Positions 5,750 to 12,856 of a stretch of 14,372 bases of DNA are shown here, piece after piece. Under the pieces are notes generated by a model. The model saw only the letters and a list, made by a program, of their open reading frames with translations. It was not told the origin of the DNA and ran no database searches. Each line of letters starts with the position of its first letter. Position 1 is the stretch's first letter. The stretch covers positions 1 to 14,372 of the forward strand of contig QHOF01000067.1 of assembly GCA_003219335.1 (NCBI GenBank), read 5' to 3'. The stretch is from Verrucomicrobiota bacterium. GTDB taxonomy: Bacteria; Verrucomicrobiota; Verrucomicrobiia; Chthoniobacterales; UBA10450. Made by a program: the position numbers and the translations under genes.

Positions 5750-5777
5750 TTGCAATGAAACATCCGCTTTATAAAAT
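5750..5777 (+). promoter_or_regulatory. possible sigma-70-type promoter for the lipoprotein-guaA operon
   Basis: TTGCAA (5750-5755) and TAAAAT (5772-5777) are separated by 16 bp. Transcription would begin about 5784, at the ATG itself, so the message could be leaderless; no ribosome-binding site precedes that ATG. The assignment is from sequence match only. Confidence 0.35.
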
Positions 5778-5783
5778 ACGCAG

Positions 5784-5981
5784 ATGAAACGCATGCCGAT
5801 CCTGCTCGCGATCGCATGGCTCGCTGCGAGCGGTTGCGCAGACCCGCTCGAACAACGCAGCACGCAGGAAGTCCAACAGCAATTGGAACGCGGCGTGACC
5901 GGTCAGGGAACGCTTGGCCCGGTAGAGCGGTTTCCCGACGACCCGGCCGCGCAACATAGCATTCCGCAAACTCATCCGTAG
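5784..5981 (+). CDS. small predicted lipoprotein
   Basis: This is a 65-aa protein with a signal peptide (MKRMPILLAIAWLAASGC) ending in a lipobox-like LAASGC, so Cys18 is the predicted lipid-modified residue. The mature part is about 48 residues, polar and rich in Gln, Pro and Glu, with no recognisable domain. A second in-frame ATG at 5793 would still leave the signal peptide. The stop is only 3 bp before the guaA GTG, so the two are almost certainly co-transcribed, although a functional link to purine synthesis is not evident. A possible promoter lies immediately upstream. Function is unknown. Confidence 0.7.
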   Translation: MKRMPILLAIAWLAASGCADPLEQRSTQEVQQQLERGVTGQGTLGPVERFPDDPAAQHSIPQTHP

Positions 5982-5984
5982 CGC

Positions 5985-7577
5985 GTGAAGACTGCCGACG
6001 CACCAACGCACTCGAAAATTCTCATCCTCGATTTCGGCTCGCAGTACACGCAAGTCATAGCCCGCCGCGTGCGGGAATGCCAGGTATATTCGGAAATTGT
6101 TCGCTTCGACGCGCCCGCCGCTGAAATCGCCGCGCTGAAACCGAATGGCCTGATTCTTTCCGGCGGGCCAGCTAGTGTGTATGACAAAGGCGCGCCGCAA
6201 ATCGATCCGGAGATTTTTTCGCTGGGCGCTCCCGTACTGGGAATTTGTTACGGACTGATGCTTATAGCGCATCACCTTGGCGGCAAGGTCGTGTTCACCG
6301 GACGACGCGAGTATGGCGCGGGCGGGTTACATATCAAGAATCGGTCGGAGCTCTTCGCTGGATTAGGCAGCCAGCTCGACGTTTGGAACAGCCATGGCGA
6401 CGAAGTGACGGCGTTGCCGAAAGGTTTCCACGTTGTCGGGACCACTGAAGGCTGCGACTTCGCCGCCGTCGAAGATCCCCAACGGAAGCTCTACGGATTG
6501 CAATTCCATCCCGAAGTCGTGCACACGCCGCGCGGTCGGGAGATTCTGCAAAACTTCGTTTATCACATCTGCCATTGCGCGATGGACTGGACGATGGGCT
6601 CTTTCATCGAAGAAGCTTGCGTTCGCATCAGGAGACAAGTCGGCGATCAAAAGGTGGTGCTCGGTTTGAGCGGCGGCGTGGATTCGTCAGTAACGGCTGC
6701 GCTTCTGCACAAGGCGATCGGCGGCCAGCTGACCTGCATTTTTGTCAATAACGGACTGCTGCGGGCGCGAGAAGAGGAAATCGTGCAGCGCGTTTTCGGC
6801 GAGAATTTTCATGTCCAACTCAAATATGTGGACGCTTCGGAGCGGTTTCTGTCGAAATTGCGTGGGGTCACTGATCCTGAGCAGAAACGGAAGATCATCG
6901 GCAACGAGTTCATCCGAGTGTTTGAAGACGCAATCGTGAATCTCGCAAAGACTGATCACGGATCACCGATCACCGATCACAAATTCCGCTTTCTCGCACA
7001 AGGCACGCTTTACCCGGATGTGATTGAGAGCGTATCCATTGGGGGAAATCCCGCGCAGGTTATCAAGAGCCATCACAATGTCGGCGGGTTGCCGGAGAAA
7101 ATGCACTTCGAACTGGTCGAACCGCTGCGCCAACTATTCAAAGACGAAGTGCGCCAGGTGGGCCTGCAGCTTGGTTTGCCGAAGGAAATCGTGTATCGGC
7201 AGCCTTTCCCGGGGCCGGGTCTGGCCGTTCGCATTCTTGGAGAGGTCACGCCTGAGCGTTTGTCCATTCTGCGCGAGGCGGACACGATCGTGCAAAGTGA
7301 AATGGAAGCCGCCGACTGGTATTACAAGGTCTGGCAATCGTTCGCCGTTTTGCTTCCGGTGCAATCAGTCGGCGTGATGGGTGACCAACGCACTTATGAA
7401 AATACGGTCGTGCTTCGCATCGTCGAAAGCCAGGACGGCATGACTGCCGACTGGGTCCGGGTTCCCTACGAATTGCTGGCGCGCATTTCCAGCCGCATCA
7501 GCAACGAGGTCAAACACGTCAACCGCGTCTGCTACGATATCTCCAGCAAACCGCCGAGCACGATCGAGTGGGAGTGA
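5985..7577 (+). CDS. guaA: GMP synthase (glutamine-hydrolysing)
   Basis: This 530-aa cytoplasmic enzyme makes GMP from XMP, ATP and glutamine. It starts at GTG 5985. The N-terminal class-I glutaminase domain has DFGSQYTQ, the nucleophile Cys88 in GICYG, and His175/Glu177 in QFHPEV. The ATP-pyrophosphatase domain has the P-loop SGGVDSS (229-235), LAQGTLYPDVIES and SHHNVGG. The C-terminal dimerisation domain ends in the usual KPPSTIEWE. An oddity is the extra residues 323-333 between the helix after FEDAIVNLAK and FLAQGT. They are encoded by a 7-bp tandem repeat (6954-6980) and are absent, as far as I recall, from homologues such as E. coli GuaA. All catalytic motifs are intact and in frame, so the enzyme is probably active. 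It is convergent with dop. Confidence 0.98.
   Translation: MKTADAPTHSKILILDFGSQYTQVIARRVRECQVYSEIVRFDAPAAEIAALKPNGLILSGGPASVYDKGAPQIDPEIFSLGAPVLGICYGLMLIAHHLGGKVVFTGRREYGAGGLHIKNRSELFAGLGSQLDVWNSHGDEVTALPKGFHVVGTTEGCDFAAVEDPQRKLYGLQFHPEVVHTPRGREILQNFVYHICHCAMDWTMGSFIEEACVRIRRQVGDQKVVLGLSGGVDSSVTAALLHKAIGGQLTCIFVNNGLLRAREEEIVQRVFGENFHVQLKYVDASERFLSKLRGVTDPEQKRKIIGNEFIRVFEDAIVNLAKTDHGSPITDHKFRFLAQGTLYPDVIESVSIGGNPAQVIKSHHNVGGLPEKMHFELVEPLRQLFKDEVRQVGLQLGLPKEIVYRQPFPGPGLAVRILGEVTPERLSILREADTIVQSEMEAADWYYKVWQSFAVLLPVQSVGVMGDQRTYENTVVLRIVESQDGMTADWVRVPYELLARISSRISNEVKHVNRVCYDISSKPPSTIEWE
6954..6980. repeat. 7-bp tandem repeat (GATCACC) inside guaA
   Basis: Units GATCACG, GATCACC, GATCACC and GATCAC lie in a row within the guaA coding sequence and encode DHGSPITDH. 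Total length is 27 bp, a multiple of three, so the reading frame is kept. Confidence 0.92.
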
Positions 7578-7617
7578 ACGCAACACATCCCGCAACGCGC
7601 GGCGCCGCATCTGTCCC

Positions 7618-7646
7618 ATTTGTCGCATTCGTCCCGTTGGACAAAT
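7618..7646. terminator. possible hairpin between convergent guaA and dop
   Basis: ATTTGTC (7618-7624) pairs with GACAAAT (7640-7646) across a 15-nt loop, in the 86-bp spacer between the two convergent stops. The stem is short and no clear T-run follows on either strand. It is only a weak candidate for a shared terminator. Confidence 0.25.
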
Positions 7647-7663
7647 CAGAGACATGGGGCTTA

Positions 7664-9147
7664 TCACCCAATCTGCGCGATCGCATTCATGAATTGCGAG
7701 AAATCTTTCCCGTTTCGCGCGGCGTGATTCAGCGCGTCCAGGCGCGCATCCGTTGCCGCCTCGGGCAATGGAATGCGACGCGAGTAAGCTCCGCTTGTAA
7801 AAACGATTTCGTCCCACTGAATCGAGGAAATCTCGTCGTTGAAACGTGCCACAGCGCGGCCACGGAAAAATGCGCGCGTCGTTTCTGGCGGATTAAAGAT
7901 CGCAGTCTTGATCTCGTCCTCGGTCGTGATGCGGCGCATTAGACCTTTGCGCACCAATTCGTAGTACAATCCGCGGTCGAGATCGAGATTGTGATATTCG
8001 AGATCGATCGATTGCAGCCAGGGATCGCTCCACGAAAGTTTTTCCTCTTCCTGCAACGTATCCAGCAGGAACTTCTTCGCAGCCCAATCAATGCGGTCGC
8101 GCGCTGCCATCGGATCGCGCTCTAGATCGTGCCGTCCGGCACGTCGCGGCGCAGCTTGCTGGCGGCACGCAGATAAATTCGCTGAACATCGATGGCAGAG
8201 ATTTTGCGGCCATCCGTCAGTTCGATGATCCAATCGTAAGTTTGATCGCGGCTGATTGACTTGTTGGCGTCCACCGGTTGCGCTATCTCGAGCTGTGGCG
8301 CTTCCCCGCGCTCGATCAAATCCAGAACGAGCGACGTGGTCCCGATCTTCATCGCTGTGGCCCATTCGCTCATGTTCGAATCGCCAAGGATCACGTGAAA
8401 CCGGCGGTAGCGGCTGGCATCGACATGCGGCTCGTCGCGCGTGTTGATCAAAGGGCGGCGATTCATCGTGTCGATGCTCACCACCACGCTGAAAAAATCG
8501 GCGCGTTGCGAGATTTGATAAATGCCAGGCTCGCTCTGGCTGCTCTCCGCTTCCACGCCCATCTTGCCGGCGCCTGCGAAAATCTGGCGAGTGACGAGAA
8601 ACGGCAGAATCCCGGCGACGATACGGTCCCACGCGATGTCGCGGTTCATCAGGTAATTGTCGTGGCAACCGTAACTGTGCCCGGCAAAGTCGGTGTTGTT
8701 TTTGTAAAGCCGCACTTCGTAGCCGGGCGGCAACTTCTGATTTCGGCGCCGTGCGCATTCTGCGATGATTCGCTCGCCAGCTTTGTCCTGTGCAATGATC
8801 TGGCGAAGGGTGGTGCATTCCGGCGTGGAATATTCCGGGTGCGCGTGATCGTTGTAGAACCGCGCGCCGTTTGAAAGCACGAGGTCGCTTTTTATTTCTT
8901 CGAAGCTCAGCGGCCGGCGTTTGTCGATCTCGTAATAAGCGGATTCATCCGTGTCTTGAAGCAATTCGCGCGCGCGGAAACCCCGCGCGTCAAGGTGCGG
9001 ATCTTCCAGATCGTAATCCCATTTCATCAGCGCGCCGTGATCGGTGTAACGCCGCACCAGCTCGATGGATTCGGCGACCACATCGACCGTATCAGCCCCG
9101 CACAGCGTGATGCCGTACTCCGTCTCCAGCCCAAAGACGCGTTTCAT
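7664..9147 (-). pseudogene. dop: Pup deamidase/depupylase Dop, reading frame broken
   Basis: Dop converts the C-terminal Gln of Pup to Glu and also removes Pup from proteins. ATG 9147 opens a frame with the carboxylate-amine-ligase-like fold: FGLETEYGI with the metal-binding Glu8, the Dop-type loop region (about residues 40-80, KWDYDLEDPHLDARGF), and GARFYNDHAHPEYSTPEC with the catalytic-type Asp100. HAHPEYS distinguishes Dop from the ligase PafA. The frame stops at TAG 8122-8124 after KLRRDVPDGTI. The C-terminal part continues in another frame as LERDPMAARDRIDWAAKKFLL to the stop at 7664, ending with SSIQWDEIVFTSG. Together they give about 490 residues, close to normal for Dop, perhaps with a short stretch missing at the junction. 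No slippery heptamer is seen there. The arc stop is 50 bp upstream, so arc-dop form an operon. Confidence 0.88.
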
Positions 9148-9197
9148 TTAGATTCTGCGATTTCCGAGGCTACTCAGCTGAGGTACCCCCTCGCACC

Positions 9198-10883
9198 TCA
9201 AATCACGCCAAATGTTGTACGCGCACGCGCATCAGACATCGGTTTCACAGGTGAAATTTTCACAACGTTTTCCGGATCGTAATCGATCAACTTCAACCAG
9301 TCTTCGGTGATATCGGTGGTCGGGAAAATGTCGTTCTCCGCGTACTCGGCGTTGAAGGCGAGTTGCAGGTCCGTTTCCCGAATGCCTTCCTCCTGTCGAG
9401 TCTCAATGGCGCGTTTGATTGCCATCGCTTTGGCGCGCTCGACGATTGAGGCAATGATGGCGCCGCTGATGAGATCGCTCCGAAAGAGCGTCTCTTTTCG
9501 GCCGCTGCGCAGTGTCACCTCCAAAAACCTGTTTTCATCCCGCCGCGCGAACTGCCAGTCCACAAACCGCTCGATTAAGCGCTCGATCGACGCGCCGATC
9601 CCATCCGCTTCCTTCGCCAGCACGCCATCATAAGGCAAATCGTCCGTGAGATAGATGCGGTAAATTTCTCGCGTGCCCAGCTTGTCCGGTCGGTTGACCT
9701 TGATTTTTCGATCGATCCGGCCCGGGCGCAGAATCGCTGGGTCGATCAGATCGGCGCGATTGGAGGCAAGGATAATCACCACGTCGTTGAGCGAATCGAT
9801 TCCATCCATCTCGGAGCAGAACATCGGCACCAGCGTGGACAGAATGTTCGAGTGCCGCGACGCGCGGCGGGTGCCGAGGATCGATTCGGCTTCGTCGATA
9901 AACACAAACGGCATGAATCCTTCGCTTTTTTTCTCGCGAGCGGTAGCAAAAATTTCGCGCACCATGCGTTCCGATTCGCCCACCCACATGTTCAGGATCT
10001 CGGGGCCTTTGACGTGCATGAAATATTCGCGCATCTCGGTTCCCGTTTTTTTGCGGAGTTGCTTCGTCAAATTATAGGCAGTCGCTTTTCCGATGAGCGT
10101 CTTCCCGCAGCCAGGCGGACCGTAAAGCAGAAAACCTTTCGGCGTCACGTGCTGAAATTTTTGGAAAAGATCAGGATGCAACAACGGCAGCTCGATCGCG
10201 TCCTTTATGGCTTGAAGCGCGGGTTCCTGGCCGCCGACGTTTTCCCACGGCAGGTCCGGCACGGTGTCGAGATAATATTCGTTGGATTTCGTGCTCGAAA
10301 GCATCTCCAACGCCATCCTGTAATTTGAATCGACGCGGACTTCGTCACCTGATTTCAAGTTCGAGTGCACAAGATCGGCGGAACGTTGCAGCACCATCGA
10401 ATGCAATCCGTGCTCCGAGCCAACACGCAGCCGGTCCTTGCCCATCACTTCGGTAATTTTTGTCACCGGACCAGCAGACTCGAATCCGAGGTCACCGACG
10501 ATCACAAAAGCTTCGTTGACGAGAACGCGCGTACCCCTTTTCAATTTCGAAAGCGGAATACGCGGATCGACGTTGCAGTAATAATCCGCGCCACCGACGA
10601 CAATGTGCGCCGTCTCTTTTGAAGTCGCCCCGAGAAACGTGCCGATCCGGTTCGCGGGCGACGTGACTTTTTTGATGACCTCCTCGAGCTTCTCAATCAT
10701 CCGGCGCGCTTCGACCATGGTTTCCTGCTGATCGTAAATCTGCGGTCGCAATTCCAACAAGTCGCGCCGAATCGGATCGCCCGGAGGCAACGATGCCATC
10801 ACCTGATCGAATGAATCGAGAAGAGTATCCGGAGCCGAGTCCCCAACCCCGTCCTGCAATCCCTCGCTGCGCTCGTCGCTCAT
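9198..10883 (-). CDS. arc: proteasomal AAA+ ATPase (ARC/Mpa)
   Basis: This is the ring-shaped unfoldase of the Pup-proteasome system, which binds pupylated proteins through its N-terminal coiled coil and feeds them to the 20S core. I use ATG 10883 (561 aa); TTG 10898 adds five residues. Numbering from the TTG, a coiled coil lies at about 45-80 and two OB-type domains at about 85-200. The AAA+ core has Walker A GPPGCGKT (260-267), Walker B FVFIDEAES (331-339), sensor-1 Asn380 in LASNRADL and the arginine-finger region RPGRIDRK (391-398). The C-terminus is RTTFGVI and lacks the penultimate Tyr that docks mycobacterial Mpa to the 20S core. dop follows 50 bp downstream. A good promoter match lies just upstream. 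No proteasome subunit gene is in the window. Confidence 0.95.
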   Translation of the reverse strand: MSDERSEGLQDGVGDSAPDTLLDSFDQVMASLPPGDPIRRDLLELRPQIYDQQETMVEARRMIEKLEEVIKKVTSPANRIGTFLGATSKETAHIVVGGADYYCNVDPRIPLSKLKRGTRVLVNEAFVIVGDLGFESAGPVTKITEVMGKDRLRVGSEHGLHSMVLQRSADLVHSNLKSGDEVRVDSNYRMALEMLSSTKSNEYYLDTVPDLPWENVGGQEPALQAIKDAIELPLLHPDLFQKFQHVTPKGFLLYGPPGCGKTLIGKATAYNLTKQLRKKTGTEMREYFMHVKGPEILNMWVGESERMVREIFATAREKKSEGFMPFVFIDEAESILGTRRASRHSNILSTLVPMFCSEMDGIDSLNDVVIILASNRADLIDPAILRPGRIDRKIKVNRPDKLGTREIYRIYLTDDLPYDGVLAKEADGIGASIERLIERFVDWQFARRDENRFLEVTLRSGRKETLFRSDLISGAIIASIVERAKAMAIKRAIETRQEEGIRETDLQLAFNAEYAENDIFPTTDITEDWLKLIDYDPENVVKISPVKPMSDARARTTFGVI

Positions 10884-10916
10884 TATGGTTTGGGTCAATC
10901 CGCCGAACCAAGTGGC

Positions 10917-10944
10917 ATTATAACGTGATCACGCGCATTCGCAA
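10917..10944 (-). promoter_or_regulatory. sigma-70-type promoter for arc-dop
   Basis: On the minus strand, TTGCGA (10944-10939) and a perfect TATAAT (10922-10917) are separated by 16 bp. Transcription would start about 10910, giving a leader of about 26 nt to ATG 10883 or about 11 nt to TTG 10898. This slightly favours the ATG as start. It lies divergent to the tRNA gene. Confidence 0.6.
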
Positions 10945-11072
10945 TCTTCACTCGCGAAAACCTTTCGGGTTTCGACGTCGCAACATATAAAATGTTCAAC
11001 CGCAAGGTTGGTCTGTTGTTGCGCAAGATTCCTTCTTCTCGCTCGTGCTCTTGCCAAAAGCGCAGCGAACAG

Positions 11073-11101
11073 TTGCCACTGAAGACGGGCGCCCTTACAC
11101 T
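11073..11101 (+). promoter_or_regulatory. promoter for tRNA-Asp
   Basis: TTGCCA (11073-11078) and TACACT (11096-11101) are spaced by 17 bp, and the -10 element ends 15 bp before the first base of the mature tRNA. Sequence, spacing and position fit a housekeeping promoter. The rest of 10945-11072 contains only small inverted repeats. Confidence 0.55.
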
Positions 11102-11116
11102 TTGTTTCTTCGCCGA

Positions 11117-11190
11117 GGAGCCTTAGCTCAATTGGTTAGAGCGCCGCCCTGTCACGGCGGAGGTTGCGGGTTCGAGCCCCGTAGGCTCCG
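11117..11190 (+). tRNA. tRNA-Asp (anticodon GTC)
   Basis: This 74-nt cloverleaf has acceptor stem GGAGCCT/AGGCTCC with discriminator G at 11190, D stem GCTC/GAGC, anticodon stem CCGCC/GGCGG with loop CTGTCAC (anticodon GTC at 11151-11153), and T arm GCGGG-TTCGAGC-CCCGT. The discriminator G73 is the expected Asp identity base. CCA is not encoded (GATT follows), so it must be added enzymatically. It sits divergent to arc and alone, not in a tRNA cluster. Confidence 0.97.
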
Positions 11191-11233
11191 GATTCTGCAG
11201 CTAGCGAAGGCACGTCCGTTTTTGCCGCGCCGC

Positions 11234-11247
11234 ACGTTTTAAAACGT
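11234..11247. repeat. 14-bp perfect palindrome
   Basis: ACGTTTTAAAACGT lies 2 bp before the ATG of the 91-aa ORF and 44 bp after the tRNA. It could be an operator or a small hairpin affecting translation of that ORF, but nothing else supports a specific role. Confidence 0.5.
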
Positions 11248-11249
11248 AA

Positions 11250-11525
11250 ATGAACAATGGCGCTGCAATTTACAATATGCGGCGCATTATCGATCAAACA
11301 TTAATGGCGATGCAGGAAGTGGAGCGCTATTGCGCAGCGCATCCCAGCAGCCCGGTGACGATACGTCATCCGAAACTTTCCGTTCGCGGCGGTACTTTTA
11401 TCGCGTTATTGGGCCCAAGTATCGAGGAGGGTATCGCCGGCTTTGGTGACACTGTTCCAGCAGCGCTGCGCGCGTTCGACCTGCAATATTCGCGTTCTCT
11501 CACCCCGCCTGCTGATCGCGATTAG
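11250..11525 (+). CDS. small protein of unknown function
   Basis: This is a 91-aa protein starting at ATG 11250 (in-frame ATG 11277 gives 82 aa, starting MRRIIDQ). The readable core is VTIRHPKLSVRGGTFIALLG followed by EEGIAGFGDTVPAALRAFDL. The GFG-x-T-V-x-x-ALRAFD pattern recurs in small bacterial hypothetical proteins as I remember them, but carries no known function. There is no signal peptide or membrane segment. No ribosome-binding site is obvious; a 14-bp palindrome precedes the start. It is convergent with the hemerythrin gene, with 67 bp between the stops. Confidence 0.6.
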   Translation: MNNGAAIYNMRRIIDQTLMAMQEVERYCAAHPSSPVTIRHPKLSVRGGTFIALLGPSIEEGIAGFGDTVPAALRAFDLQYSRSLTPPADRD

Positions 11526-11592
11526 GATCGGTGGCACTGGACGAGAACCGCCGCCGCGGGCGCATTTGTCGAAAAGCGACGGGCACGATCAC

Positions 11593-12318
11593 CTAAACTT
11601 TGGGCGTGAACTGCGCCAGATCGTAAATGCCAAGGCGTTTCTCGATTCCCGCCACTTTGTCCACGACCTTCTCAAACCCGTCCTCGCCAAATAATTCGTC
11701 TTCTTTTTTCTCGAAATCTTCACCCAGCGAATCGAATTCGTGCGGCGAAACGATCTTGCGAAATGCCGGAAAGAGGACTGTGTCCTCGCGTGCCTCGTGC
11801 GGGTTGTACATCCGGATAAATTGCTGCATGGAATTCATGAGCTGCACGCGTTCGGAGTCGTTCTTCAGCGATTTGAGATTCGCAAATCGCAAAGTGACGT
11901 CTGTCACGCGGCGCCCAGCCTGATGCTGCGTGCGCAGCACCTTGACCAGATCGACAAGTTGATTGGCTTTTTCGAAGCGCGGGAAAAGAAAATTTTCCTC
12001 GAGCTTTTCGTGATAATCTTCGACAAAGCTCCGAATGATTTTCGCGGCCTCAGCCAATGCGTCCGGCGGAAAATCCTGTTTCGCATCGAGCCAGCGCAGC
12101 GCTTCGCCGTAAATCAGAAGCACGCGTTTCAACACGCCATGCTCGCGCATCAAATCTTCCGGCGGCCCGACCGGGATTTCGCCCTCCTCCCCGTTCTTCT
12201 CCGTTTCCCGCCCATGCAGCAGCCTCGCTCCCGCCAGCGTTAGGCCACCCAGAATGATCCCGCTCCTGAGAAAAACCCTGCGGTTAAGAAGGCGCTGGTC
12301 TTGATTCGGATCTTTCAT
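11593..12318 (-). CDS. hemerythrin-domain protein with Tat-like signal
   Basis: This 241-aa protein uses ATG 12318; a TTG at 12336 is an alternative. The N-terminus carries a twin-arginine motif (NRRVFLRSG) and a hydrophobic stretch (IILGGLTLAGA), so export by the Tat pathway is likely. Residues about 50-200 form a hemerythrin-like four-helix bundle with metal-ligand-type positions: H in LMREHGVLKR, HEKLEENFLFP, H in RTQHQAG, and HEAREDTVLFP. The family binds a non-haem di-iron centre and serves in O2, NO or iron handling. An exported, probably periplasmic, sensor or scavenger is a reasonable inference. It stands alone on the minus strand; 79 bp separate it from the 106-aa gene upstream. No clear ribosome-binding site is seen. 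Confidence 0.85.
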   Translation of the reverse strand: MKDPNQDQRLLNRRVFLRSGIILGGLTLAGARLLHGRETEKNGEEGEIPVGPPEDLMREHGVLKRVLLIYGEALRWLDAKQDFPPDALAEAAKIIRSFVEDYHEKLEENFLFPRFEKANQLVDLVKVLRTQHQAGRRVTDVTLRFANLKSLKNDSERVQLMNSMQQFIRMYNPHEAREDTVLFPAFRKIVSPHEFDSLGEDFEKKEDELFGEDGFEKVVDKVAGIEKRLGIYDLAQFTPKV

Positions 12319-12397
12319 GTTAGTTTGCGCATACAAATCGAAGAATCGAGTTCCAATTCGCTGCCGAGCGTATCAGGACGGGACAAAGTGCGGCAAT

Positions 12398-12718
12398 TCA
12401 CCGCCGCATGATGTGAATGGACAGGATCCGGCTTTGATGCCGCGCCAGCAAATAATCGACGAAATCGCCAATGATTGAATTCGGCTTATTGCCCAGTTTT
12501 GTCACGACGCGGCAAATCAAAGTGCGGCTGCGACCGTGCCATTCGAGATTGATCGCGCCGTGCGCGGTCTCACTGTGGATTTTCGCCCAGCCGTGCGGAC
12601 GACCCGGGCGCTGGTGTTCGGTCGGAATCAAGTCGAACCGCCGGAGTTGCGGATCAGTCATGATTTTTTCGCGGAGTGACCCGCGCCCGGTCGTGATGAC
12701 TTGGATAATCGTTTGCAT
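12398..12718 (-). CDS. conserved-looking small protein, function unknown
   Basis: This is a 106-aa protein. ATG 12718 is preceded by AAGGTAGGTG, the best ribosome-binding sequence in this part of the window, which supports this start over the internal ATG (MTDPQLRRF). The sequence is soluble and mixed alpha/beta, with INLEWHGRSRTLICRVVTK and IIGDFVDYLLARHQSRILSI as the most structured parts. There is no signal peptide, membrane helix or catalytic motif that I can name. A repeat element (12772-12856) lies upstream, between it and the GNAT gene. Confidence 0.65.
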   Translation of the reverse strand: MQTIIQVITTGRGSLREKIMTDPQLRRFDLIPTEHQRPGRPHGWAKIHSETAHGAINLEWHGRSRTLICRVVTKLGNKPNSIIGDFVDYLLARHQSRILSIHIMRR

Positions 12719-12771
12719 TTCACACCTACCTTCAGCAAGAAATCATTTCTTTTGCAATGTTTGTTTAGCCG

Positions 12772-12856
12772 CTGTAGCCGTCGCCCTGTGGGCGACGCGG
12801 GGCGTTTGTGTGTTTAACACATCATTGCAACGCTTCGCACAGCGAAGCGGCTACAG
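12772..12856. repeat. hairpin repeat element with 9-bp terminal inverted repeats
   Basis: CTGTAGCCG (12772-12780) and CGGCTACAG (12848-12856) are exact inverted repeats bounding 85 bp. Inside are two 8-bp-stem hairpins with 3-nt loops, at 12779-12797 (CGTCGCCC/GGGCGACG) and 12831-12849 (CGCTTCGC/GCGAAGCG). A smaller palindrome TGTGTT-T-AACACA (12809-12821) lies between them. Architecture parallels the four-hairpin element at 3868-3984, but the sequence differs. Its right end contains the stop codon of the GNAT gene (12851-12853). Confidence 0.85.

Noticed and set aside
8110..8140. Programmed ribosomal frameshift in dop
   Set aside because: No slippery heptamer or obvious downstream stimulatory structure is visible at the junction, and Dop is not known to use one. 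Mutation or sequencing error is more likely.
7664..8818. A separate 384-aa minus-strand protein
   Set aside because: Only its last 155 or so residues read as protein, and these are the Dop C-terminus. The rest is an out-of-frame shadow of the Dop N-terminal part.
11117..11190. tRNA-Asp as an attachment site for an integrated element
   Set aside because: No integrase and no direct repeat of the tRNA 3' end was seen in the downstream sequence of the window.
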